Positions 8,576-17,119 of a stretch of DNA of 64,000 bases are shown one piece after another. Made by a program: the position numbers and the translations under genes. The stretch covers positions 50,513 through 114,512 of the forward strand of contig CAJUMB010000003.1 of NCBI GenBank assembly GCA_910587105.1. The letters run 5' to 3'. Each line of letters starts with the position of its first letter. Positions within the stretch are counted from its first letter, which is position 1. Under the pieces are notes generated by a model, which ran no database searches, was not told the origin of the DNA, and saw only the letters and a program-made list of their open reading frames with translations. This DNA comes from an uncultured Lachnospiraceae bacterium (lineage in GTDB: Bacteria; Bacillota; Clostridia; Lachnospirales; Lachnospiraceae).

Positions 8576-9775
8576 ATGAAGAAAGTGTTTTTTGGTCTTT
8601 TGCTGGCAGTCGTCTGGGCCTTTTATGGCACAGCCGTCTATGGTGCCTCTGAAGTACCTGAAGAACTGCAGCAGCTATACGCGAGAAGTGCGGTTTTGAT
8701 GGATGGGGAGACTTCCCGTGTGCTGTTTGAAAAAGAAGGGTACCAGTTTCTGCCTATGGCCAGCACCACAAAAGTGATGACCTGCATTCTGGCAGTGGAA
8801 AATGCTTCAGGAAAAGATGTTGTACAGGTTTCTGCCTATGCCGCCTCCATGCCGGATGTACAGCTGAATATCCGCCAGGGAGAAGAATACTATCTGAAAG
8901 ATCTGGTCTATTCGCTGATGCTTCAAAGCCATAACGATTCTGCCGTGGCCATTGCGGAACACGTGGGAGGAAGTGTGGAAGGGTTTGCAAAAATGATGAA
9001 TGAGAAGGCCCTGGAAATCGGATGCGAAAACACTCATTTTGTCACACCCAACGGGCTGGATGCGTCAGACGGGGGAGGACCCCATGGCACCACTGCGGCG
9101 GATCTGGCAAGGATTATGTGTTATGCCATTAAAAATCAGGCATTTCTTCGTATTACCCAGACCAGGGATTACAGTTTCAGTGACCTGGAGGGAAAGCGGC
9201 ACTATACCCTTCACAATGCCAATGCACTGCTGGATATGATGGACGGGGTGCTTTCTGGCAAGACCGGATTCACAGGGGCTGCCGGGTATTGCTATGTGGG
9301 CGCTGTGCAGCAGGAAGAGAAAACATTTGTGGTGGCTCTGCTGGCCTGCGGATGGCCAAGCCATAAAAGTTACAAATGGAGCGATACCAGGAAATTGCTT
9401 GGGTATGGCCTGCGGCACTATCAATACCGGGACATGGGGAAGATCCCCCAGCTGGGTGCAGTTGCGGTGGAAAATGGAATACCAGCTGACCGGGGCTGGG
9501 CAGATACAGCGTATGTGAATGTACGAGTAGAAGATATCCGGGAAAATTTTCGTGTCCTGATGCGGGAGGATGAACAGCTTCGAGTGGAAAAGAACTATTC
9601 ATCCTCTCTGCAGGCCCCGGTGAAAAAGGGAACGAAGGTGGGAAGTCTCAGTTATTATCTGGGAGACATGAAATTAAAGGAATATTCTGTGGTAACTGCG
9701 GGAACAATAGAAAAAGCAGATTATGCCTGGTGCTGTGAGAGGGTTTTTGGAAAATATTTCCATGGCGCCGTGTAG
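8576..9775 (+). CDS. D-alanyl-D-alanine carboxypeptidase, DacF-like
   Basis: Second secreted peptidase S11 enzyme of the window. The 399-residue protein has a signal peptide (1 to about 24, ending VYGA), the active-site STTK tetrad (SxxK), SHN (SxN) and KTGF (KTG), and a C-terminal PBP5-like beta domain (from about 285). A strong AAAGGAG precedes ATG 8576. Its C-terminus has no clear amphipathic anchor. It trims peptidoglycan stem peptides and probably backs up the enzyme at 4245. Its last codons overlap the possible starts of the GGDEF gene. Confidence 0.93.
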   Translation: MKKVFFGLLLAVVWAFYGTAVYGASEVPEELQQLYARSAVLMDGETSRVLFEKEGYQFLPMASTTKVMTCILAVENASGKDVVQVSAYAASMPDVQLNIRQGEEYYLKDLVYSLMLQSHNDSAVAIAEHVGGSVEGFAKMMNEKALEIGCENTHFVTPNGLDASDGGGPHGTTAADLARIMCYAIKNQAFLRITQTRDYSFSDLEGKRHYTLHNANALLDMMDGVLSGKTGFTGAAGYCYVGAVQQEEKTFVVALLACGWPSHKSYKWSDTRKLLGYGLRHYQYRDMGKIPQLGAVAVENGIPADRGWADTAYVNVRVEDIRENFRVLMREDEQLRVEKNYSSSLQAPVKKGTKVGSLSYYLGDMKLKEYSVVTAGTIEKADYAWCCERVFGKYFHGAV

Positions 9776-10277
9776 AGGAGGTAATCGTATCAAAGAGCAG
9801 GATTCTCTGACAGGTCTTGATAACTGGCGGACAGCCAAAAAGAAAATCACTCAGATGCTGGATGGGAGAAAAGTAGAGAACGGACTTCTATTCTATATAG
9901 ACCTGGATGATTTTGAAGAAATCAATGAAATCTATGGATATCCAGCTGGAGATGAAACACTCAGGTCCATCGGCGCGAAGCTTCGGGAAACTGGCTGTAG
10001 AGAAAGTGTGGCCGCCAGGATTGGGGGAGATGAGTTTCTTCTGTTTTTGGGCAATGTAACAGGAGAAAAAGCAGCCTATGCCCAGGCAATGCAGTTATAT
10101 GGGGCGTGTATGGGTGCAGCTGATACAGCGGTAACAGTGAGTATGGGTATTGCCTGCTATCCGGAAGACGGAAATATTTATGAAGAACTGGCTGCCCGGG
10201 CAGATGAAGCTCTGTATGCATCCAAGCATTCTGGAAAGCAGTGTTTTTTATTTTATGAGGACATTTCCAAGCTGTAA
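9762..10277 (+). CDS. Small GGDEF-domain protein (diguanylate cyclase-like), unusual start
   Basis: A stand-alone GGDEF domain with the opening DSLTGLDNW, metal-binding DLDDFEEINE and an intact GGDEF motif (RIGGDEFLLF), so cyclic di-GMP synthesis is plausible. The RxxD inhibitory site is missing (RESV in its place). It has no sensor domain and no membrane segment. The start is odd. In-frame ATG codons at 9723 and 9762 have no ribosome binding site and lie inside dacF. A perfect AGAGGAGG (9774-9781) sits 7 nt before an in-frame ATC (9789-9791), which would give a clean product beginning at KEQDSLTGL. Either AUC is used or an AUG was mutated. A terminator follows at once. Confidence 0.8.
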   Translation: MAPCRGGNRIKEQDSLTGLDNWRTAKKKITQMLDGRKVENGLLFYIDLDDFEEINEIYGYPAGDETLRSIGAKLRETGCRESVAARIGGDEFLLFLGNVTGEKAAYAQAMQLYGACMGAADTAVTVSMGIACYPEDGNIYEELAARADEALYASKHSGKQCFLFYEDISKL

Positions 10278-10301
10278 AACGATTGTTTTGCAGCTTTTTT
10301 T
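10269..10301 (+). terminator. Rho-independent terminator after the GGDEF gene
   Basis: AAGCTGTAAAAC (10269-10280) and GTTTTGCAGCTT (10285-10296) form a 12-bp stem with a 4-nt loop and a T7 tail. The GGDEF stop codon is inside the stem. Confidence 0.92.
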
Positions 10302-10315
10302 ATCCTGCTGACATT

Positions 10316-10474
10316 AGGAACTGTATGGAAATAACCTATGCCATCTGCTTATCTTTTTCTCTGACAGCGCCCGCCTAAAATCAGTTACATAGCCCGCTAT
10401 GCGCTTGATTTTGGACGGACACTCTCAAAGAAAAATCCGGCGCACCTGTCACAGGTTATTTCCATACAGTTCCT
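10316..10474 (+). repeat. MITE-like palindromic repeat
   Basis: A 159-bp non-coding element with perfect 22-bp terminal inverted repeats (10316-10337 and 10453-10474, beginning AGGAACTGTATGG). The interior is itself an imperfect palindrome (CCTAAAATCA against TGATTTTGG, and CATAGC/GCTATG in the middle), so the whole can fold into one long hairpin. Flanking TTA/TAA bases could be a target duplication. It encodes nothing and looks like a miniature inverted-repeat element or BIME-like repeat. The shorter hairpin at 19866-19908 begins with similar bases (TAAGGAACTGTA). Confidence 0.8.
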
Positions 10475-10486
10475 TAATAAAAATGG

Positions 10487-10515
10487 TTGAAACTGTCACA
10501 AAAACAGGTTATAAT
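10487..10515 (+). promoter_or_regulatory. Sigma-A promoter of the carboxyltransferase operon
   Basis: TTGAAA (10487-10492), an exact 17-bp spacer and TATAAT (10510-10515). It lies just outside the palindromic repeat and about 93 bp before the first gene of the operon. Confidence 0.85.
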
Positions 10516-10607
10516 CAAAATATTGCATTTTGTTAAATAATGGTCTGGGCGTTGCTGCTCTAGTGCCAGCAGTTGTGGAAAATAGAAAATAATGGAGGGC
10601 TGAAAGA

Positions 10608-12044
10608 ATGGGTAATGAAACACATAGTTTGGCCATTGCAAGAATTCATTCTCTGCTTGATGCAGACAGTTTTGTGGAAATCGGCGGCTTGGTAACAGCC
10701 AGAAACACAGATTTCAACCTGGCTGATACAAAGACACCGTCTGACGGGGTCATCACCGGGTACGGTACAGCCGGAGGGAAACTAGTGTATGTATACAGCC
10801 AGGATGTTTCCGTACTGAACGGAACAGTGGGTGAAATGCATGCGAAAAAGATTACCGGCCTATATGACCTGGCAATGAAGACCGGTGCGCCTGTGGTAGG
10901 TCTGCTGGACTGTGGCGGCATACGTCTCCAGGAGGCATCAGATGCGATGAATGCGTTTGGCGGAATTTATAGAAAACAGGCATTTGCGTCCGGTGTGATA
11001 CCACAGATTACCGGGATTTTCGGCACCTGCGGGGGCGGGATGGCATTGATTCCTGCTCTGGCAGATTTTACTTTTATGGAAGCCCATGACGGGAAACTGT
11101 TTGTGAATGCCCCCAATACCCTGGACGGCTGTCATGTATCCAAATGTGATACGGCAGGCGCCGGATTCCAGAGTGAGGAAACCGGGCTGATTGACGGTGT
11201 GGGAACGGCGGAGGAAGTGCTGGGGCAGATCCGCCAGATGATCGAACTGCTTCCCTCTAACAATGAAGATTATCTTCCCTATGAAGAATGTGTGGACGAT
11301 TTAAACCGGAGCTGTCCGGGCCTGGAAGACGGTGTAAAAGATACGGCGTCGGTATTGGTAAGAATTGCGGACAGCCATGTTTTCTTGGAGACAAAGGCTG
11401 ACTATGGGAAGGATGTGGTAACTGGATTCATCCGGCTTAACGGAAATACCGTGGGCTGCGTGGCCAACAGAAGGTGTGTCTGTGGCCTGGATGGAAATGT
11501 GAAAGAGGATTTTGGCGGCGTGCTCTCTGCCAGAGGTGCCAAAAAAGCGGCAGAAATGGTGAAATTCTGCGACGCTTTTCAGATTCCCGTACTGACTCTC
11601 ACTGATGTGAGCGGCTTTAAGGCCTCCAAGTGTTCGGAAAAGCATATGGCGAAAGCCGTGGGAAAACTCACTTATGCCTTTGCCAATGCCACAGTACCCA
11701 AGGTAAATGTAATTGTGGGAAAAGCTTATGGAAGTGCTTATGTGGCCATGAACAGTAAGTCAATCGGTGCGGATATGGTTTATGCCTGGCCGTCTGCTGA
11801 GGTTGGCACTATGGAGGCATCTATGGCAGCCAAGATTATGTATCCCGATGCCGATGCCGATACATGGAGAGAAAAAACGGCAGAGTATCAGGCACTGCAG
11901 TCTAATGTGGTTTCTGCAGCGGGAAGGGGATATGTGGACACTGTGATTGCACCGGAGGACACCAGAAAATATGTGATCGGGGCTTTTGAGATGCTTTATA
12001 CAAAAAGGGAGGACCGCCCTGGCAGAAAACATGGCACAGTTTAA
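10608..12044 (+). CDS. mmdA: Acyl-CoA carboxyltransferase subunit (methylmalonyl-CoA decarboxylase alpha/12S-like)
   Basis: Biotin-dependent acyl-CoA carboxyltransferase with two crotonase-like halves. The 478-residue protein carries the oxyanion and CoA-binding segments GLLDCGGIRLQEA and TGIFGTCGGGMALIPALADF in the first half, and GNTVGCVANR plus LTDVSGFKASKCSEKHMAKA in the second. It moves a carboxyl group between acyl-CoA and carboxybiotin. Downstream genes supply the gamma subunit, the biotin carrier, the Na+-pumping beta subunit and an OadA-type pyruvate/oxaloacetate carboxyltransferase. The exact acyl-CoA cannot be read from sequence; methylmalonyl-CoA/propionyl-CoA is most likely from family and context. 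Confidence 0.85.
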   Translation: MGNETHSLAIARIHSLLDADSFVEIGGLVTARNTDFNLADTKTPSDGVITGYGTAGGKLVYVYSQDVSVLNGTVGEMHAKKITGLYDLAMKTGAPVVGLLDCGGIRLQEASDAMNAFGGIYRKQAFASGVIPQITGIFGTCGGGMALIPALADFTFMEAHDGKLFVNAPNTLDGCHVSKCDTAGAGFQSEETGLIDGVGTAEEVLGQIRQMIELLPSNNEDYLPYEECVDDLNRSCPGLEDGVKDTASVLVRIADSHVFLETKADYGKDVVTGFIRLNGNTVGCVANRRCVCGLDGNVKEDFGGVLSARGAKKAAEMVKFCDAFQIPVLTLTDVSGFKASKCSEKHMAKAVGKLTYAFANATVPKVNVIVGKAYGSAYVAMNSKSIGADMVYAWPSAEVGTMEASMAAKIMYPDADADTWREKTAEYQALQSNVVSAAGRGYVDTVIAPEDTRKYVIGAFEMLYTKREDRPGRKHGTV

Positions 12045-12059
12045 GTGAGGTATGGTGAT

Positions 12060-12797
12060 ATGAAGCAAATATGGAAAAAAATCTGCAGCATTGCCTTGCT
12101 GGCTGTTGTCCTGCTGGGGTATACAGTCTGTCCGTATGCAGCCGCTGTGGAAGGGTCGGATGACAGTATGCAGGCAGGTCTGATTGGCACTGCGGAGAGC
12201 CTTACACAGGCAATCGTGGAATTGAGCCAGGATGAGATTGACACTTACAAAGTCTCCGGTGATGCATTCACAGTGAGTGCAATGGAGGCGTGGGAGAGCA
12301 GCAGGGATGAGCTGGGAGAATTTAAAGCTCTGGGCAAGTCTGTGGCAGAGGAGACCGCAGACGGCTATTCAGTCACAATTTCCGTAGAATTCTCCAATTA
12401 TAATGCAGAGATGGTTTATCTCTATGATGAGACGGGGGTTCCCACATCATTTTCAATCAACACGCAGTATCCCATGTCCGTGCTTATGAAAAGGGCAGGC
12501 ATGAACACGCTTATGGGCCTTGGAATTGTGTTTGCCATGCTGCTTTTCTTAACTGCGGTTATCTCTCTTTTCCGGTTTTTGGGAAGGATTGAAGAAAAGT
12601 CCCAGCCAGAGGCAGAGGTGATCCCGGAGCCGCCGGTACCGGTGCAGATGCAGCCGCAGCCGGCCGTAGAGGAAACGGATAACAAAGAGCTGATTGCTGT
12701 GATTGCTGCAGCCATTGCGGCGTATGAGGGGACGTCTGCAGACCGTTTTGTAGTCCGTTCCATCAAAAAGGCAAACCGAAGAAGGAACAGATGGTAA
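12060..12797 (+). CDS. OadG-type gamma subunit with an extracytoplasmic N-terminal domain
   Basis: Small membrane subunit of a sodium-pumping decarboxylase. The 245-residue protein starts with a signal-like helix (about 5-24), has about 110 extracytoplasmic residues, one transmembrane helix (LGIVFAMLLFLTAVISLFRF, about 150-172), a Pro-rich linker and the C-terminal OadG signature (ELIAVIAAAIAAYEG...RSIKKANRRRNRW). ATG 12060 has GAGGT at proper distance. The GTG at 12045 right after the mmdA stop is a poorer choice. The N-terminal extension is longer than in classical OadG, which is essentially a single helix plus a tail. It probably anchors the carrier and carboxyltransferase to the beta subunit. 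Confidence 0.82.
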   Translation: MKQIWKKICSIALLAVVLLGYTVCPYAAAVEGSDDSMQAGLIGTAESLTQAIVELSQDEIDTYKVSGDAFTVSAMEAWESSRDELGEFKALGKSVAEETADGYSVTISVEFSNYNAEMVYLYDETGVPTSFSINTQYPMSVLMKRAGMNTLMGLGIVFAMLLFLTAVISLFRFLGRIEEKSQPEAEVIPEPPVPVQMQPQPAVEETDNKELIAVIAAAIAAYEGTSADRFVVRSIKKANRRRNRW

Positions 12798-12839
12798 GAC
12801 AGCAAAGTCATAATATAGAGAGCCAGGAGGAAAATGAGA

Positions 12840-13190
12840 ATGAAGAGTTATACAATTACGGTAAACGGAACGGCATATGATGTGGTAGTTGAGGAAAAAG
12901 AGGCAGGTGTCTCTGCTGCAGCTGCTGCAGCGCCGGCAGCCCCTGTGGCACAGATGTCTGCTAAAAGTGCAGGCGGCGCTGTGAAAGTGACGGCATCTGT
13001 TCCGGGTAAAGTATTTAAAGTTGAAGTAAAGGCGGGACAGGCTGTAAAAGCCGGTGATACAGTGGTGATTCTGGAGTCCATGAAAATGGAAATTCCGGTG
13101 GTTGCACCTCAGGACGGAACCATCGCAGCCATAGATGTAGCAGTGGGAGATTCAGTGGAAAATGGAGATACTTTAGCATCCATGAATTAG
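12840..13190 (+). CDS. Biotin carboxyl carrier protein
   Basis: A 116-residue biotinyl carrier. It has an N-terminal beta segment, an Ala/Pro-rich flexible linker (about 26-45) and a lipoyl/biotinyl domain whose attachment site is ESMKME (the Lys is biotinylated; EAMKME is the commoner form). ATG 12840 is chosen because AGGAGG (12825-12830) is 9 nt away; ATG 12834 would be only 3 nt away. It carries CO2 between the carboxyltransferases and the membrane decarboxylase, like the 1.3S subunit of transcarboxylase. Confidence 0.93.
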   Translation: MKSYTITVNGTAYDVVVEEKEAGVSAAAAAAPAAPVAQMSAKSAGGAVKVTASVPGKVFKVEVKAGQAVKAGDTVVILESMKMEIPVVAPQDGTIAAIDVAVGDSVENGDTLASMN

Positions 13191-13206
13191 AACGGGAGGT
13201 AGTCAA

Positions 13207-14355
13207 ATGTCTTATGTTACAGAAACGTTGTCTAACCTGCTCCATCAAACTGCGTTTTGGAATCTGACATGGGGAAATTACCTGATGATTCTGGTGGCAC
13301 TGGTACTTCTGTATCTCGCCATTAAGCTGGGGTTTGAGCCCCTGCTTTTAGTACCCATTGCCTTTGGCATGCTTCTGGTGAATGTGTATCCGGATATTAT
13401 GCTGAGAATAGAGAACTCTTCCAACGGAATCGGCGGATTGCTGCACTATTTCTATCTGCTGGACGAATGGAGTATTCTGCCTTCGCTGATTTTTATGGGG
13501 GTGGGGGCGATGACAGACTTCGGACCGCTGATTGCCAATCCCAAGAGTTTTCTGCTGGGGGCTGCGGCGCAGGTGGGTATTTATATTGCCTATTTCCTGG
13601 CAATTTTTATGGGATTCAGTGATAAGGCGGCAGCGGCCATTTCCATTATCGGCGGCGCAGACGGCCCCACATCCATATTCTTGTCAGGAAAGCTGGGCCA
13701 GGGAGCCCTGATGGGGCCTATCGCGGTGGCGGCTTATACGTATATGGCTCTGGTGCCCATTATACAGCCGCCCATTATGCGGCTGCTCACAACGGAAGAG
13801 GAACGGAAAATCAAAATGGAGCAGCTGCGTCCGGTGTCTAAGCTGGAGAAGATTCTCTTTCCCATTGTAATTACCATTGTGGTCTGCCTGTTCCTGCCCA
13901 CTACAGCGCCTCTGGTAGGTATGCTGATGCTGGGCAACTTGTTCAGGGAGTCAGGCGTGGTGGGACAGCTGACAGAGACTGCCTCTAACGCTTTGATGTA
14001 TATTGTGGTGATTCTTCTGGGAACTTCTGTGGGAGCGTCCACCAGTGCCGGGAATTTTCTGAATCTGGATACCCTGAAGATCGTGGTATTGGGCGTGGTG
14101 GCTTTTGCCTTTGGTACTGCAGCGGGTGTTATTTTCGGAAAAATTATGTGTAAAGTGACCAAGGGAAAAGTGAATCCACTGATTGGGTCTGCGGGAGTGT
14201 CTGCCGTGCCTATGGCGGCCCGTGTGTCCCAGAAAGTGGGGGCAGAGGCCGATTCTACAAATTTCCTGCTGATGCACGCCATGGGTCCCAATGTGGCGGG
14301 CGTGATCGGGACAGCGGTGGCCGCAGGTACATTTATGGCCATTTTCGGTGTGTAA
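13207..14355 (+). CDS. oadB: Sodium ion-translocating decarboxylase subunit beta
   Basis: Integral membrane subunit that decarboxylates carboxybiotin and exports Na+. The 382-residue protein has about nine transmembrane helices and the two conserved functional segments: GGADGPTSIFLSGKL (about 153-167) and the GTSVGASTSAGNFLNLDTL stretch (about 275-293). Length and motifs match OadB/MmdB/GcdB. An AGGTAG precedes the ATG. It converts the free energy of decarboxylation into a Na+ gradient, complementing the ion-motive Rnf complex encoded at 21-26 kb. Confidence 0.95.
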   Translation: MSYVTETLSNLLHQTAFWNLTWGNYLMILVALVLLYLAIKLGFEPLLLVPIAFGMLLVNVYPDIMLRIENSSNGIGGLLHYFYLLDEWSILPSLIFMGVGAMTDFGPLIANPKSFLLGAAAQVGIYIAYFLAIFMGFSDKAAAAISIIGGADGPTSIFLSGKLGQGALMGPIAVAAYTYMALVPIIQPPIMRLLTTEEERKIKMEQLRPVSKLEKILFPIVITIVVCLFLPTTAPLVGMLMLGNLFRESGVVGQLTETASNALMYIVVILLGTSVGASTSAGNFLNLDTLKIVVLGVVAFAFGTAAGVIFGKIMCKVTKGKVNPLIGSAGVSAVPMAARVSQKVGAEADSTNFLLMHAMGPNVAGVIGTAVAAGTFMAIFGV

Positions 14356-14390
14356 CAGGATGATTATTTGAGCTGTTAGGAGGAATAGAT

Positions 14391-15803
14391 ATGTCAGAAA
14401 ATCAGAAAAAACCCATTCAGATTACGGAGACGATTCTGCGCGATGCCCATCAGTCCCTGATTGCCACCAGAATGACTACCGAACAGATGATTCCCATTGT
14501 GGATAAAATGGACCAGGTGGGATACCATTCTGTAGAATGCTGGGGCGGAGCAACCTTTGATGCGTCCCTGCGTTTCCTGAAAGAAGATCCCTGGGACAGA
14601 CTGAGAAAATTCCGGGATGGATTTAAGAATACAAAGCTGCAGATGCTGTTTCGGGGGCAGAATATACTGGGTTACCGTCCCTATGCAGATGATGTGGTGG
14701 AATATTTTGTACAGAAGTCGCTGTCAAACGGCATTGACATTATCCGTATTTTTGACTGCCTCAACGACCTGCGCAATCTGCAGACAGCTGTGACTGCAGC
14801 CAATAAGGAGAAGGGCCATGCCCAGGTGGCGCTGTCCTATACTCTGGGAGATGCGTACACGTTGGAGTACTGGACAAATATTGCAAAGAAAATTGAGGAT
14901 ATGGGTGCCAATTCCATCTGTATCAAAGATATGGCGGGACTGTTGCTGCCATACCAGGCCACAGAGTTGATTTCCGCCATGAAAGAGGCGGTGAGCCTGC
15001 CCATCCAGCTTCACACCCATTATACGTCTGGTGTGGCTTCCATGACGTATATGAAGGCTGTGGAAGCAGGGGTGGATGTGATTGATACAGCTATGTCTCC
15101 CTTTGCGCTTGGCACTTCCCAGCCGGCTACGGAAGTTATGGTGGAGACATTTAAAGGAACTCCATATGATACTGGGTTTGACCAGAATCTGCTGGCGGAG
15201 ATTGCTGATTATTTCCGGCCTATCCGGGACGATGCCCTGGAGAGCGGTCTTTTGAATCCCAAGAATATGGGGGTAAATATTAAGACGCTGCTGTATCAAG
15301 TGCCGGGGGGCATGCTGTCCAACCTTACATCTCAGCTGAAAGAACAGCATGCGGAAGACAAATATTATGAGGTGCTGGAGGAAGTGCCCAAGGTTCGCAA
15401 AGACCTGGGTGAATGTCCGCTGGTGACTCCATCTTCCCAGATTGTGGGAACACAGGCCGTGTTCAATGTATTGATGGGAGAGCGGTATAAGATGGTCACC
15501 AAGGAGACGAAGGACGTGTTAAGCGGCAAATACGGCCAGACAGTCAAGCCCTTTAATCCGGAAGTCCAGAAAAAATGTATCGGAGATGAGGAACCAGTGA
15601 CCTGCCGCTATGCTGACCTGATTCCGGCAGAACTTGATACATTAGAAAAGGAAATCGAAGCCTATAAAGAGCAGGATGAAGATGTACTGACTTATGCCCT
15701 GTTTCCCCAGGTGGCAAAAGAATTTTTCCAGTACAGGGAGGCTCAGAAGAAAAAGGTGGATGTGTCTGTGGCAGACACAGAAAACGGAGCATATCCGGTA
15801 TAG
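14391..15803 (+). CDS. oadA: Oxaloacetate decarboxylase alpha/pyruvate carboxylase subunit B-like carboxyltransferase
   Basis: HMGL-like TIM-barrel carboxyltransferase acting on oxaloacetate/pyruvate. The 470-residue protein starts ITETILRDAHQSLIATRM, carries the metal-binding LHTHYTSG segment and SPFALGTSQPATE, and has the conserved PYC_OADA helical domain after it. It ends without a biotinyl domain, which agrees with the separate carrier encoded at 12840. It is comparable to the 5S subunit of transcarboxylase. An AGGAGG lies before the ATG. Last gene of the pump operon; the flavoprotein gene starts 2 nt later. Confidence 0.92.
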   Translation: MSENQKKPIQITETILRDAHQSLIATRMTTEQMIPIVDKMDQVGYHSVECWGGATFDASLRFLKEDPWDRLRKFRDGFKNTKLQMLFRGQNILGYRPYADDVVEYFVQKSLSNGIDIIRIFDCLNDLRNLQTAVTAANKEKGHAQVALSYTLGDAYTLEYWTNIAKKIEDMGANSICIKDMAGLLLPYQATELISAMKEAVSLPIQLHTHYTSGVASMTYMKAVEAGVDVIDTAMSPFALGTSQPATEVMVETFKGTPYDTGFDQNLLAEIADYFRPIRDDALESGLLNPKNMGVNIKTLLYQVPGGMLSNLTSQLKEQHAEDKYYEVLEEVPKVRKDLGECPLVTPSSQIVGTQAVFNVLMGERYKMVTKETKDVLSGKYGQTVKPFNPEVQKKCIGDEEPVTCRYADLIPAELDTLEKEIEAYKEQDEDVLTYALFPQVAKEFFQYREAQKKKVDVSVADTENGAYPV

Positions 15804-15805
15804 CT

Positions 15806-17056
15806 ATGAAAGAGAAGATACTGGTGGCAGGCGGCGGCGCCTCTGGAATGATGGCTGCTGTCCTGCTGGCTCAAAGGGGCTATTCGGTTCATGTATTCGA
15901 GCAGAATGAGAAGCTGGGCAAGAAACTGTATATTACAGGAAAAGGGCGGTGCAATTTGACAAATGCCTGTGAAAGCATGGAAGGACTGCTGGGGGCGGTG
16001 GTTACCAATCCCAAGTTCCTTTACAGCTCTTTTTATCATTTTGATAATTATCAGGTGATGGAGTTCTTTGAGAAGCTGGGGGTGCCTCTGAAAGTGGAAA
16101 GAGGCGGGCGGGTGTTTCCAAAGTCGGATAAATCTTCTGATGTGATTCGTGCTCTGGAGCGTCAGATGAAAAAACTGGATGTAAAGATCCATTTAAAAAG
16201 CCGTGTGGAGAAACTTCTGTTAAGACAGGAGGAAGGAGCCCATAGCCAGCCCTGTATCCGTGGGATTCAGCTGGAAAACGGAACTGTTGTGGAGGGGGCC
16301 AGGGTGCTGGTGGCATCCGGGGGGATGTCCTATCCCAGTACAGGGGCAGACGGAAGCGGGTATCGGTTTGCCAGGTCTGTGGGACATGAGGTGGTGAAAC
16401 CAGTACCCTCCCTGGTGCCGCTGCTGGTTCAGGAGGGATATGTGCGTCATCTCCAGGGATTATCCCTGAGAAATATCCAGTTTTCCATCTGGGATGATAA
16501 AAAATGTCTGTACCAGGAATTTGGAGAACTTTTATTTACCCATCAGGGCATCAGCGGCCCGGTGGTGCTGTCTGCCAGTGCCGCCGTGGGCAGGCGGCTG
16601 AGGGAAAGCCCATTGACAGGAAAGATTGACCTGAAGCCGGCTCTGTCAGAAGCTCAGCTGGATGCCCGCATCTTACGGGAATTTGAGAGTAATCCCCAGA
16701 AACAGCTGAAGAATGTGGTTAGTGCATTATATCCGGCTTCCCTGACCCCTGTGGTCATCCGTTTAAGCGGCATATCTCCCGGAAAGTCTGTGAACACGGT
16801 CAGCAGGCAGGAGCGCCGGAAACTGTTGGAGATTACGAAAGCATTTCCTATGACAATTATGGGAGCAGGGAGTTTTAGGGAAGCGATTATCACCAAAGGC
16901 GGGGTGTCGGTGAGGGAAATCCATCCGTCTACAATGGAATCCAAACTTGTTTCCGGTCTGTATTTTATAGGAGAAGTATTGGATCTGGATGCCATGACCG
17001 GGGGATTTAATCTGCAGATTGCCTGGTCCACTGCATGGGCTGCGGCAAATGCATAA
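15806..17056 (+). CDS. BaiN/HI0933-family NAD(P)/FAD-dependent oxidoreductase
   Basis: A 416-residue flavoprotein of the HI0933/BaiN family. It has an N-terminal dinucleotide-binding fold (LVAGGGASGMMAAVLLAQRG, about 6-25), KLYITGKGRCNLTN after it, and the C-terminal FAD closing motif GEVLDLDAMTGGFNLQIAWSTA. The family includes BaiN of bile-acid-converting clostridia, but most members are uncharacterised, so no substrate is claimed. Its ATG is 2 nt after the oadA stop, hence translational coupling is likely. cmk follows 63 nt later. Confidence 0.88.
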   Translation: MKEKILVAGGGASGMMAAVLLAQRGYSVHVFEQNEKLGKKLYITGKGRCNLTNACESMEGLLGAVVTNPKFLYSSFYHFDNYQVMEFFEKLGVPLKVERGGRVFPKSDKSSDVIRALERQMKKLDVKIHLKSRVEKLLLRQEEGAHSQPCIRGIQLENGTVVEGARVLVASGGMSYPSTGADGSGYRFARSVGHEVVKPVPSLVPLLVQEGYVRHLQGLSLRNIQFSIWDDKKCLYQEFGELLFTHQGISGPVVLSASAAVGRRLRESPLTGKIDLKPALSEAQLDARILREFESNPQKQLKNVVSALYPASLTPVVIRLSGISPGKSVNTVSRQERRKLLEITKAFPMTIMGAGSFREAIITKGGVSVREIHPSTMESKLVSGLYFIGEVLDLDAMTGGFNLQIAWSTAWAAANA

Positions 17057-17119
17057 ATTTACGTCACGGTTTCGTATCTTTACAGTTACGAGCAAAAATA
17101 TTTACCAGGGAGATTATGT

